DNA from: Zantedeschia hybrid cultivar
Lineage: Eukaryota; Streptophyta; Magnoliopsida; Alismatales; Araceae
Assembly (NCBI GenBank): GCA_030544215.1
Contig: JARZZO010000002.1
Span: forward strand, 29,201,395-29,265,394
Reading direction: 5' to 3'
DNA: 64,000 nucleotides
Below the pieces are notes generated by a model. It was not told where the DNA came from. It did no database searches and saw nothing but the letters and a program-made list of their open reading frames with translations. Positions 47,755 to 58,263 of the stretch are shown piece after piece. Position numbers and translations under genes: made by a program. The stretch's first letter is position 1. Every line of letters starts with the position of its first letter.

Positions 47755-49112
47755 TGTAGACATGCTAATTTTGACCTCATATTGAGTAAATTTCATGTCA
47801 TACTTATAATGCCCCAAAATAGTCTGATGTTTAATCATTAATTAATTTTTATTGATTTTTTTCGAAATTTGTTGATTAGCGTCGCCCAAGTAAGACGCCA
47901 TTTAGATTCTTAGCCGAAATTAGTTCGGAATTAAATTTCCAAATTCAGATAGATTTATCTGAATAGCGTCACCCTTGGGAGATGCCATTTAAGTCCTAAT
48001 CCGTCTGGGTTTGCGATTTCTAATTCGAATTAATTTTCTAATTATCTAAAGCACGTCGTCCTAGGAGACACGATTTAGGTTTCCTAATGTATGTCGGTTT
48101 CCTTTTTGGATTTTATTTCTATTTTGGCCGCTTTAATTAGCCAAATGGCGTCCTGATTGGACGACGCGATTTGTGAGTTTCCTAATAAATATGATTTGGC
48201 CGGGATAATCCGGTTTCCAAAGTTGGGAAGGTTACAAACTCCTCCATGCTTGTCCAAGGTAAGTCCGACTGCTAGAGAGAGTCATTTTGAAGCCCTAGAA
48301 ACCCCTAAACCTATTCTTATAAATACAACACCCTTTGGACTTTTGAAAAAGGTTGGCTATTTGTGATTTTGAAGCTCAAGGCAAGATGTTTGGAGGCTCT
48401 AAAGGAGAAAAACGTGGACAGCAAGAGAGGCTTTATCCAAGGCTTCTTCTTCATCATCCTTTGAAGCTTTTGAAGATCAAGACTATGAAGGAGCCAACCA
48501 ACCATCTTCTTTCACTAATCTCTTTCTAGCTTTTCATTAATTTCATAGATTCATCATTGTTTTCCATAACCCATCATCATCATCACTCCATGTTCATACA
48601 CACACTCATATTGTCATACCCACATGCTTATAGGGGTTTAAAGAACAACAATCAAGTGAGTAGATTAGTTTAGTTGCATGTTTAAATTTCTTATTAGAAT
48701 AGATATTACTCTACTCTAGTTCTAATTAGATTATTTCTTTGTTTAATCTTTCTTACAAGGTACAAAGAAGAAGAAAGAAGGAAATCCAAAGAAATAACCA
48801 TCAAGAAAACAAAAGCAAGAACATCTTACAATAAGGATTCTCTTTCTTTGGCCGACCAAAGAAAGGGAATCAATGACTCAACATCTCCCAAATTTGAAAA
48901 GGTAAGCGATCAATCTTTCTTTGAAACTTAACAGTTTCTGGCGATCATGTTTTCTTTAATAGTTTTACTATTCATATAAACAACATGAAATTCATGAACA
49001 TCACACATAATTTGAGCACCCTCAGAGGTCAAGTATTAGTCATTAAAGCTTAGGTCCTCTGCAGTAGGTGAGTTTTCCTCCTAAACATTATTCTAATGGA
49101 GTCACTGTTACA
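47755..49112 (+). repeat. Tat-lineage 3' LTR (end uncertain)
   Basis: The sequence TGTAGACATGCTAATTTTGACC is a characteristic start of Tat LTRs in plants, preceded by a purine-rich tract. A TATA box lies at 48318, about 560 bp inside. Four GTC/GAC inverted repeats (47874-48174) precede it. The 3' end is not defined; a TTACA at about 49108-49112 is a weak candidate. Orientation agrees with the pol at 33.4-37.1 kb. Confidence 0.6.
48318..48325 (+). promoter_or_regulatory. TATA box of the Tat LTR
   Basis: CTTATAAATACAACACCC fits a strong plant TATA box with an expected start about 30 bp downstream. The inverted-repeat cluster ends about 140 bp upstream. Confidence 0.7.
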
Positions 49113-50910
49113 ATCCCCAGAATTTCAATACTATTATAAGGTACTTAGTTTTACCTATGAACCCCATGTGAATTGATGCACAAGAATCCCATGTGTCTGA
49201 TGAACCAATTTTTTCCACAAATAACAAAATATGATAAAAGAATGCAGCAAATTAGGTAGAGGTTTATTTGTTAAGATTTAATAATTTTAAAATAAAAATA
49301 CAATGAATACATATTACTTTTTGGGCTGTAATATGAATTGGTAACATGTTGGAAATATGTCTTCTAAATGTGGTGAAGATATGAAAGAAACATAGTTATC
49401 AAGACTAAAATATTTGAACTGCCTTTGTCTTTGTTTTACACAAGGGAATCTGGTTGTGTATTGTAGAGAGTCCATGTTTTGCCATCTATTTTGCTCACTG
49501 CTCCATACTGATGCATGTATTTGTGGTTAGTGGAGGCTTAGTCCTCTTTTATTTATGGTTTTCCTCACCATGCATAAGTGATATAGAACACATATGTATC
49601 TTAGACACCATCAAGTGGGAAAACTCCATCGTTAGTTAAATTAAGTTTCTTATACTAGTTAATATTACCTTATGCTTGAGTATGGCTATCTAGTGGATAT
49701 AGTTCCTTAAAAAAAGGCTCATGGACTCCATAGTTTATTTGTTACTACTGCCTAGAGTTGGAAGATTGGCAGCTATGCTTTTTTGTTTGCCTGTTGCATC
49801 TTCCCTGAGTAGGCTGCAACCTGTAACCTCTGTGGCCATGTTGGTCGGAAGGCAGAAATGTCTCTCCAGCTGCCTGATTGGCTCTGCTACTAGATGGAGG
49901 CTCTAACTTCATGTCTCTGTTTGGGGAGAAAGGACCTTGTTTCACCTCCATTAGCACTGTTGCTGAGTTGAGATAGGTTATCTGATAGGAGATAAGATCT
50001 TTTAGACTTCATTTCTCATATCCTTCTACTTGTAAGGATAAAGGTGAATCAATTATTTAAACTACTTAGTCGACTTTTGAACGTGAGAACAGACAGAAAA
50101 GTCTAGTAGTTCATGAGGTTTAAAAAGATCTCATTTGGAGTTGATGTCAAGTTGACAGGACCACATCTCATCCAGTAAGGCTCATGCCGAGCTGACGAGA
50201 TAGGAATTTTTTTACAAATTTACACCAATCAATTTTTCTCACAACGGAGAAATAAGAAACTTTGATCACTAGGTCAATGATTATCTGAGTCCAATGGGGA
50301 GCCATGAGGAGATACAAGCAAAAAGAGCTTGAAGTTCTTCCCACCTTGTCTGAGGCTTTTATTGGACAAGGGTGCACTAGGGCACAGTCAGAAAAGATTA
50401 GATCCGATTGGTATTTGGAAACAAGATCATCAAGGTATTTCTTGTTTGCGTTTCTGTACACGTAAGTGAGAGGGTGAATGAGTCATTTGATTCTTAAATG
50501 ATTGGATTTTTTTTTAAGTATGTTTCGTTAGTAGTCATTACATGGTACTATATGTGTGTCTGTGCCCACACATTTATTGCATTGATCATTGATTTGTTGG
50601 GTTCAGCACATTGAAGTTGTTATTATTTGTTCACACATGCTGTAAGCTAGCACTCTGCATCACTTTTTCAACTAGGAAGTCCTAATAGCATATTCTCCCA
50701 GGTTTTCTTAAGTTCAAACCGAAGGTGGTGATCCCGTAAATGATTTATTTAATGCAAATCAGTTTCTAGTGTTGCCTACACTACTCTTAAAGCTCCAAGG
50801 AACATGTCTAGAGCAATAAGGAGATGAAATTGGGCGGATTAGAGCTCATTCTCATTTTTATTTTAAAGTGTAAACCCAACCAGATCCCGAATTGTAAAGA
50901 GAGAGATAAT
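49113..50910. other. Unassigned sequence
   Basis: AT-rich sequence without recognisable coding potential, LTRs or tandem repeats. Open frames of 60-97 codons here show no family motif. Confidence 0.5.
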
Positions 50911-51077
50911 ACTTATTGCAACGCTTAGTTGCAACAAAACTGCACCTACTGTCTGATCGTGGGATTAGACAGCAGGGGAGTATCATATTCTGCTGCACCT
51001 CCTATGAGACTGTGTAGCAATCCCATGCCATCTAATTATGTGATCAGCTGCATTGCAACTAAGTATTGCAGCAAGTA
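50911..51077. mobile_element. Candidate short MITE with roughly 23 bp inverted ends
   Basis: CTTATTGCAACGCTTAGTTGCAA at the left and its imperfect reverse complement (TTGCAACTAAGTATTGCAGCAAG) at the right bound a 165 bp non-coding segment. A clear target duplication is not visible, so the class is undetermined. Confidence 0.5.
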
Positions 51078-52569
51078 GTTTAATTTCCAACTCCAAATAA
51101 ATAAGTTGGTCTCGGACCCGGTCTCATAGATCATGCATGACGTCCAATCAGGTTTTGTATACTAGCTACCTCCCCACTGTTTGTCGTCTACATATACAAA
51201 ACATTGATCCATCCGAACCCTACGCAGCTCCAATCCACACTATGTACACGAATGCAGTACCATGTACTAAAAGAAAAGCGTGTGGGACATACTTCAGTGG
51301 GGGGCAGCTGCTTACTGGAGCCGTGCCCACAGATCTATAAGTACTTCTCATTCTTTCCCATTCATTTTGATTGCATTGTGAGCTTTTGAAAGTGTTCCTT
51401 ATAAGTTAATGATCACGGATCTGTCGTCCACTACAAAAACATCTATGATAGTCATTCTTAGAACATATATGCCTGTATATGAATTCTCTTTATTCACTTT
51501 TCTCTGGAATGTGTGAGATTTTCTCACCATTTCGGCCTTCTAGATTCTGTGTATGGAACCGTGTTGATTGGACTAGATGACTAAAGCAAGGAGCTCTGCC
51601 ATCCCCTTTCACACATCAAATGGTGCAGGGTAGTGTGTGCCAAATATGTCCGAGGTAGAAATATTTGCATACGAGTGACTTCCATGCCTAGAAAATCTAT
51701 CCCTATGATGGCAGGTCGGTAAGAAAAATTCCAAAAGCACCCAATGTTTAAAGCAAGGGGTTTCAAGCGGGCAAATCATAGAGGGTAAAGTAATGTTTCC
51801 TAACCATTAATTAATAGGAAACTTCAATAAAGTTTTAATCAGTAAGGATATCTATCTTTTTTTCATTGTTAGAGCACATGCTTCAAATATTTTTCGTATT
51901 CTTACTTGGTTTTTCAGATTCTTACTTTGGTTCTTCATATTCCTACTTGATTTTTTAGATTCTTGGTCGTTTTCACTCAAAGTCCACTTATATGCATTGT
52001 GTACACATTTTAACACTTGATATTTTCATGATTAACATTTTCTTTCATTTGAACATAATAACATAGTTTATGTTGTTGTTTCCTTTGGATATTGTTCAAT
52101 TCCCACTGTATTTTTTTGTGTTATTTTTTTTTAATCTTAGGATTTGAATTTTTTAACATCCTAGGTCCTTATCAAGATCTTGTGGCTTCATAGTTTGAAG
52201 TACAAGTTCTAGATTCCTTTGTTTACTTTTCTTTTCTTTTTTTCCCAAGTAACAACGATACCTTAGATGTTTGTACTATATGGTATGGCCTTATGATAGG
52301 TGTATGTCACTGTAGCTTTGTCTGTAATTCGTGTGCTAGAGAGAGTCATATTTCTTTTGTAGTTTTCAATTTTCTTTTAGTTGTATTTTGGGTAGAGATC
52401 GCAATTTTAAAAGATGCCAAAGTAGTTGAGGCCAGTTGGACTATAGTAGTTACCAAAGTCCTAGTTGAATCATTTTTCTAGTTTTATTGAGTAATATATT
52501 CGTTTACTTATCTTAACATAGTACTTCCTTTGTGTTAGAATTTCCTTGTCCTTTGTTCTCCTAATAACT

Positions 52570-53300
52570 ATGGATGTGGATTGGAGTTGGATAAAGAAAG
52601 GTACACCATGAGGTTATGAATCTTATTCAATCTTCATGCATTACATGTATCATATATGATTCCTAACAAGTCCTATCTTATAGGGACACAAAGGAGTACT
52701 TTGTTGGGGTCGAACAATTCCTACACTTTGCCTATCAAAATCCACCTTCAGATGGAATGATCAAGTGTCCTTGTAGACGATGTGCATGTTCCTACAAATG
52801 GGACAAGGCTACAATAAGAGACCATTTGTACTTTCACGCGGTCACTAAACTTCTGGAAATTTCATGGAAATGAAGCTTCTCAAAATGAAAGCACAAATAT
52901 CTTTCATGGTGATGGTATGCATGAGTTGGTGTATGATGCATGTGGAATGCCAGTAGCTGACATGAATGTGAAAGGTTCAAATGGAGGGGAGGAGCAGCCT
53001 CCTAATGACAATAGTAAATTTTATAAGTTAATTGAAGATGCTGAAGAAGAACTATATCCAGGTTGTGAGAAATTTAGTAAGTTGTCTTTCATAATCCGAT
53101 TGTTTAACATCAAGTGCATAGGTGGATGGAGTAACAAGTCATTTGCTTTAGTTATGAAATTGTTGAAAGAAGCATTTCCAATGGTTGATGTGTTACCCGA
53201 TTCTTTCTATGAAACAAAAAAGATTATTATGAAATTGGGATTCAATTACCATAGGATTGATGCGTGCACAAATGATTGCATGTTGTAGTATAAAGACTAC
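52570..53300 (+). pseudogene. CACTA TNP2-like transposase, N-terminal part
   Basis: Exon 1 (52570-52600) reads MDVDWSWIKK and ends in a GTACAC donor. The intron ends at CTTATAG, and exon 2 (from 52684) continues DTKEYFVGVEQFLHFA, CPCRRC and DHLYFH, the transposase-associated zinc-binding domain. After a frameshift near 52845 the frame at 52917-53288 carries LYPGCEKFSKLSFIIRLFNIK, WSNKSFALVMKLLKEAFP and IDACTNDCML, the start of the Transposase_21 domain. The catalytic core downstream is decayed. The start codon, splice signals and order fit CACTA TNPD genes, so the call is firm although the gene is dead. Confidence 0.9.
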
Positions 53301-53785
53301 GTAAACATTTGGTTCGGCTGAATTCATTTTCTTTTATGGACAATGTATCTTATTTTGGTTTCTTATCCTTGGTCATTAAGCATCTTGCTTATATTATTTA
53401 CTCTACTTATGTTAGTTACTCATGCTCAATTAGATGGCCTTTTAATGTTTTCTATATCTTCTCATAGGATTTGCTTATGGCACCTCGTATGTTGGTTGAA
53501 ATTTCTATCAGATTTATTGATGTATTTCATTATTGTTACATTTACTTTATGTCATAATTAAATTACATGCTCGTATCATGATAAAAGTTTTGTGCTTGCA
53601 AATAGTGGTAATACCATCCTCCTTGGACTTCGCATAGGCTTTCTTGTTGGATCTCCCTTAAATATAAGTTCCTTAAATGTGAATTTGCATTAATTCCACT
53701 CATTTAATACATAACAGTTGAAATTCTACTAGTTCATTATACTCTCTTTTTATATTATTTATTTCTCTAGAATCTCATATTATAG
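53301..53785. other. Decayed CACTA sequence without readable domain
   Basis: AT-rich sequence directly after the transposase fragment; only short broken frames. No other element is identifiable. Confidence 0.45.
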
Positions 53786-53975
53786 GGCAAGAAAGAAAAC
53801 TATAGTTCCTTCCCCAAATCGAAGAATAACACGGTCTATTGTGACATCAAAAGCAAGGGAAGAAAGAAAATTGGACTCAAATGAGTTTCAATCTTACTTA
53901 GAGTAAGTTATGTTTGTTTACATGCTTCTATTAAGTGACACATGGTACAAGTGTTCACTAGTATCTTACTTTTAA

Positions 53976-56689
53976 TGTAACGACCCGCCATCCTATAATC
54001 GGGAATCCGATTACTAAATGGATGTCGGACCATTAACTGCGGGTTCACACCTGGATCTCACACAACGCATCTGGAGGAGTAAGCGTTAAACAAGGCTAAA
54101 TATAACAATCACACGGACCACAAGGAAATTACGAGTGCGCATGAAGGAAATTAACAATGTTCGTATATAGTCCAACAATAATTACATGGTCCAACAAATT
54201 AAATAAGTACAGGCAGAAGCAAAGTACAACAACATCGGGGCATACCCCGGAACTAAGATAGCTGCTGGTCCGTACACCAAGGAGACACCACACGCCGCCA
54301 CACGCCACGAGGTCCACACCTGAAACCGCAGGGAGTGAGCCACACCAGAATTGGGCTCAGTAGGGATCATCCGATCCCCCGCCTCCCACTCACACACCCG
54401 CAAGTATAATAATACAGAATGAGGGCAATTAAATAAAGCAGTAAACACAGCTCCCAAAACCTGATATGAAACATACGTAATAGCAATGCAACATGCACAG
54501 TTCTAAGCAATTCGAATAGCCCAACACAATACCAAAACTCATAACAAAAGATCCGGCTAATCGATCAAACCACACTGTCGACTGCAGACAAACGTCGCCT
54601 CACAACACCACCAACGCTCACGCCTGTCCACCCCTACGGTGTTCCGGGCACCGTAGGGTGAGGCAGTGAGTCAAACTAAGACTAACTGGGAGTAGTGAAC
54701 CACCACTGCCCAGCTACGTGTGCACACAAGCAGTCTAGACTACTGTTCTACCGACCGGACTTCCTCCACGCCAGGCCTCGGCGCTTCAGGAGGGCCCTGG
54801 GAACCGGCGAAACCCCCGTCAAGCCGAAGCTATAGGGACTACCCACAACCCTAGCCTCCCGGGCTGCGTCAGGCCAAAGGGCGAAGGGTACCACTCGCGA
54901 CCTTGATATCACAGGTCACATCAGACCCAGTAGCTAAAGGGGTAAAAACAACTCCAACAATACCACACTCAGCTCCACAGCAAGAAACGCGCCGGAAGCT
55001 GCCACGACAATCTAGGAAAACCCCGACCCGCTGAGACCAAACAGTAACCCCTCGGATAGCACACTGGCTACTCTGGCCCGACGGGCTCAAGGTGGTTCTG
55101 TCTCCCTCAGCCAAAGGTGAAAACACAACATGTACCCCTTCACCACTGGGACGGCAACAATGCCTCACAGACACCAAGGCCCTCCCACTTCGGCACAAGG
55201 TGACAAACATAAACCACAACTATTCCAATTCCACAATCGCATAAGCACACACACAAGATATAATTCCACTCACACAGAAATCCCCAGCCTTGATGTACAA
55301 CTCAAGCATGTATTTAACCCACTATCTAACAGTGAAACACATATTAATAACAAGAGTTAATATGATTCTGCCTTGAATCGCGTCGCCTGTGGCCAACGCC
55401 ATTCAAGCCTCCCAAACTGGTTCATTTAAACCCGGCCTCAGATTATAGCTTAAAACGCGTCGTCCTGGGAAGCCGCCTTTTAGAAAGGCGTCGCTGTCCT
55501 CAGACGCCATTCACAACAGAACCCGAAATTTGCAGAAAACTCAATCGGGGTGATTTCTGCCTAAATGGCGTCGTGCTGGCCCGTTGCCATTCTAAATGGC
55601 GTCGTCCAGGCAAGACGTCATTTAGCACCAGAACCCCAGATTGACAGAACCTCAAATGGGACGATTTCTGCTTAAATGGCGTCGTGCTGGACCGTCGCCA
55701 TTCTAAATGGCGTCGTCCAGGCAAGACGCCATTTAACACCAGAAACCTGGTTCCGCAGCTCTACCCGAGGGTTCCCCTTTCACTCCCAAATGCCCCAAAA
55801 CGCACCGAAACAGAAGAGGAAGACGGGAAATCAAACTACCATGCGAGAACTCATAAATCCACATTCATAAACATAGCCATATCACTAAGAAACCCCTTCT
55901 TAACATGCTCATTCTACCCCCAAACGCATCATGCTTCACATGGAAACTACGGGTGAAACGATTACAATCCATGCAAGGTTCGTCCCCCTACCGATTCTTG
56001 AACTCCTCCTGGCTCCACCGCCCAACCGTCGCACCGCAGACCGCCGCCGGTACTCCGAAGACGCCGCCACTCCGCCGGGACGTCGGCCGCCGCCCGGAGA
56101 ATGGAACGCCGCGAAGAAAGTGGTGGTGGTAGTGGTGAGAGGTAGAGAGGTAGTGGAGTAGTGGAGGAGAAAGAAGAGGAAAGGAAAGGGAAGGAGGGTT
56201 CGGAGAGTGGATAGGGCGAGGAGAGAGAGTGAGAAGGTGAGAATGAGGGAAAGAAGGGAAGGCTTGCGGGGTCAATATGAAACTGGCTAAAATGCGTCGT
56301 CCGAGACAGACGCCAATCAGATGATAGGACAGGTCGTACTGACAGCGCTCTGAAACGCGTCGCTCACCACCGATGCCGTTCAGACGACAAGACCGGCACC
56401 GTACACTGACATCGCAGGGTCGCAGTCTGAATGGCGTCGCCCATCACGGACGCCGTTCAGACGACAAGACAGGGGCCGTACTCTCGCGGCCCGAAACTCG
56501 CCCACGTGGCGCCCACGTGGCACAACAGCAACAACCCTAAATGGCGTTCACCCAGCAAGACGCCGTTTGAAAGGCGTCGTGCAGGACAGACGTCATTCAG
56601 AAGAAATTCTCAAGACCCCTCAAGGTCTAAACTGGGGGATCCGACCCGAAACCGACCCGAATACTGAACCCGAAACCTCAGTCCTTACA
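53976..56689 (-). repeat. 3' LTR of element E
   Basis: TGTAACGACC...CAGTCCTTACA, 2714 bp. It is nearly identical in layout to the LTR at 58264-60961 with scattered substitutions and small indels, so the insertion is relatively recent. Eleven or so GTC/GAC inverted repeats cluster at 55375-55740 and 56287-56605, including the perfect 10+10 bp example at 55705-55734. Confidence 0.95.
55705..55734. repeat. Type example of the GTC/GAC inverted repeat
   Basis: Arms AAATGGCGTC (55705-55714) and GACGCCATTT (55725-55734) are perfectly complementary around a 10-base loop. Related copies with one or two arm mismatches occur throughout the Tekay-like LTRs and in the Tat element. Confidence 0.95.
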
Positions 56690-57067
56690 TTCTCCCCCCC
56701 TTAAAAGAATTTCGTCCTCGAAATTGCAACCGCTCACACGATAATCACGGCTAACCATCACATGCCGGCAACAGAGATCACAACAATCATTCTCACCATT
56801 CACACACTGGGCTCCACATAACTAGCCAATCAAATCAACACTAAGCTAACCAAGATTCTCAATTCTGTCAAAAAGCTGATAGACCGAAATAACTATATAT
56901 TAACAAGGCACATATTACAAAACTGATTCTCCATCATGTCCAAAGTACATAAAGAGTGCCATAAGAGTTCACAACTAGTACCGAATAAGACAAGATAAAA
57001 GTGCTCATATAGCCCAGCCTCTCGGACCTCCACGAAGAGACACAACACCACTCAAAGACCCGGGCTT
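56690..57067 (-). other. Polypurine tract and short 3' spacer of element E
   Basis: 56690-56707 is the complement of a TTAAGGGGGGGAGA-type polypurine tract next to the LTR. The rest is a 360 bp spacer to the gag stop with no coding similarity, occupying the place where pol would be in a complete element. Confidence 0.8.
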
Positions 57068-58108
57068 CTACTGACCACTCGGCTCTTGACCTGCCTTGTT
57101 CTTCTGGGGACAGTTCCTCGCGAGATGTCCCTTCCTACCACAGCCAAAACAGCTACCAATGATCAATGGACATATCCGATTGCCATGATACCTGCCACAA
57201 CGGGGACAAAGGTCCGCAGCATCCTGCCTCACTTCCTGTTGCCTGCTGACCACCGTCTGCATCTGCTGAACCGAACCATCTTCATCCTCATCACAAGGCA
57301 CCTCTTGGAACTCGAACTCAAAGGAACTCTAACCGCCTGATGAAAAGACCGCTGATCTGTCCTTGCCTTGCTGCTTCCCTTGTGCTGATTGCTCCGACTC
57401 CTTCGCCATTCGTTGGAATTGAGTCTCTACCGCTGTCGCGCACCGAACCGCTGACGCCAGATCTCTACAACAATGATATGCCACCATTTCCCTCAGATCA
57501 TGCCGAAGTCCATCCACAAATCTCTCCGTCCGACGTTCCTCATGCTCAGATATGTGTGAAGCAAATCCTCCAAGAGCTACAAATTTCATCTGATATTCTA
57601 TAACTGACATACCATTCTGCACCAATTCCATAAACTCCCTTTCCTTGGCCTTCCGAACATGCCTCGGAAAGTACTGACCACTAAACTCTCTCACAAAGTC
57701 TTCCCAAGGGATCTCTCTCAAGGACCTATCCGGAAACATCATCCCCTTGATGGTAACCCACCAATCATAAGCATCGTCCTTCAGCAAGTAGGTTGCCAAC
57801 AAGGTCTTGTCATTCTCAGCACATTCAAGAACATCAAATGCCTTCTCCACTTCCTTAATCCAATGAGCTGCCGTGTCTGGGACTGGTTGACCCATGAAAT
57901 AAGGGGGCTTCAACTACAAGAACCGCTCCATCACCATGGACTGGCCACCTCGGGAATTGGACCCCTCACTTCCATCTCCCTGTTGGTATCTAGACATTGC
58001 CCCAATCATAGCTTCCATGAAACGATCCACATTATGCCCTCCTGCCCCCGAACCGCCATCATCTGCTCTCGAACCACGGGCCAACGGAACTCTCCTCTTC
58101 GGCGCCAT
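57068..58108 (-). pseudogene. Tekay-like gag with two in-frame TAG stops
   Basis: Starting at ATG 58108 (MAPKRRVPLARG), the frame covers a variable N-terminus, the retrotransposon gag core (WIKEVEKAFDVLECAEND, YDWWVTIKGM, FVREFSGQYFPRHVRKAKE, YQMKFVALGGFA, ERFVDGLRHDLREMV) and a C-terminal zinc knuckle CFGCGRKGHLARNC preceded by a second Cys cluster (CPRCGRYHGNRICP). It ends at a genuine stop at 57068 with no protease after it. TAG stops at 57914-57916 and 57329-57331 interrupt the frame. Gag forms the particle that packages element RNA. This copy encodes no intact gag but keeps everything needed in cis. Confidence 0.9.
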
Positions 58109-58247
58109 CACTACCCCACAAACACACAAATTGAACCAAAACACGTCAAAACCTACCAATCTACACCAGCAGCCATCGCTTGTACAGACTCGTACTCATT
58201 GTTGGACTATAATATCTAACCAAGTTTACCACATACTCGACCAGACT

Positions 58248-58261
58248 GAGCTCTGATACCA
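58248..58261 (-). other. Primer binding site of element E
   Basis: The minus strand reads TGGTATCAGAGCTC, matching the initiator-Met tRNA 3' end, two bases inside the 5' LTR. Confidence 0.92.
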
Positions 58262-58263
58262 TC

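Larger units (their letters stand above)
51429..53975 (+). mobile_element. CACTA (En/Spm) transposon relic, left part
   Basis: CACTACAAAAACATCTATGA at 51429 matches the canonical CACTA terminus. It is followed 1.1 kb later by a TNP2-type transposase in the same direction. The element is interrupted at 53976 by the gag-only Tekay-like element, and 60967-61093 continues it. Its right terminus is not seen. A segment at 53786-53905 (RKKTIVPSPNRRITRSIV in translation) may be a further exon. Confidence 0.75.

Noticed and set aside
49721..50461. Open frames of 61-97 codons as small genes
   Set aside because: No recognisable motif, overlapping frames on both strands, and ordinary AT-rich composition.
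56690..58263. Element E as a complete autonomous retrotransposon
   Set aside because: Only 1.57 kb lies between the LTRs and it contains gag alone; the integrase reading at 62.5-64 kb belongs to the separate element F.
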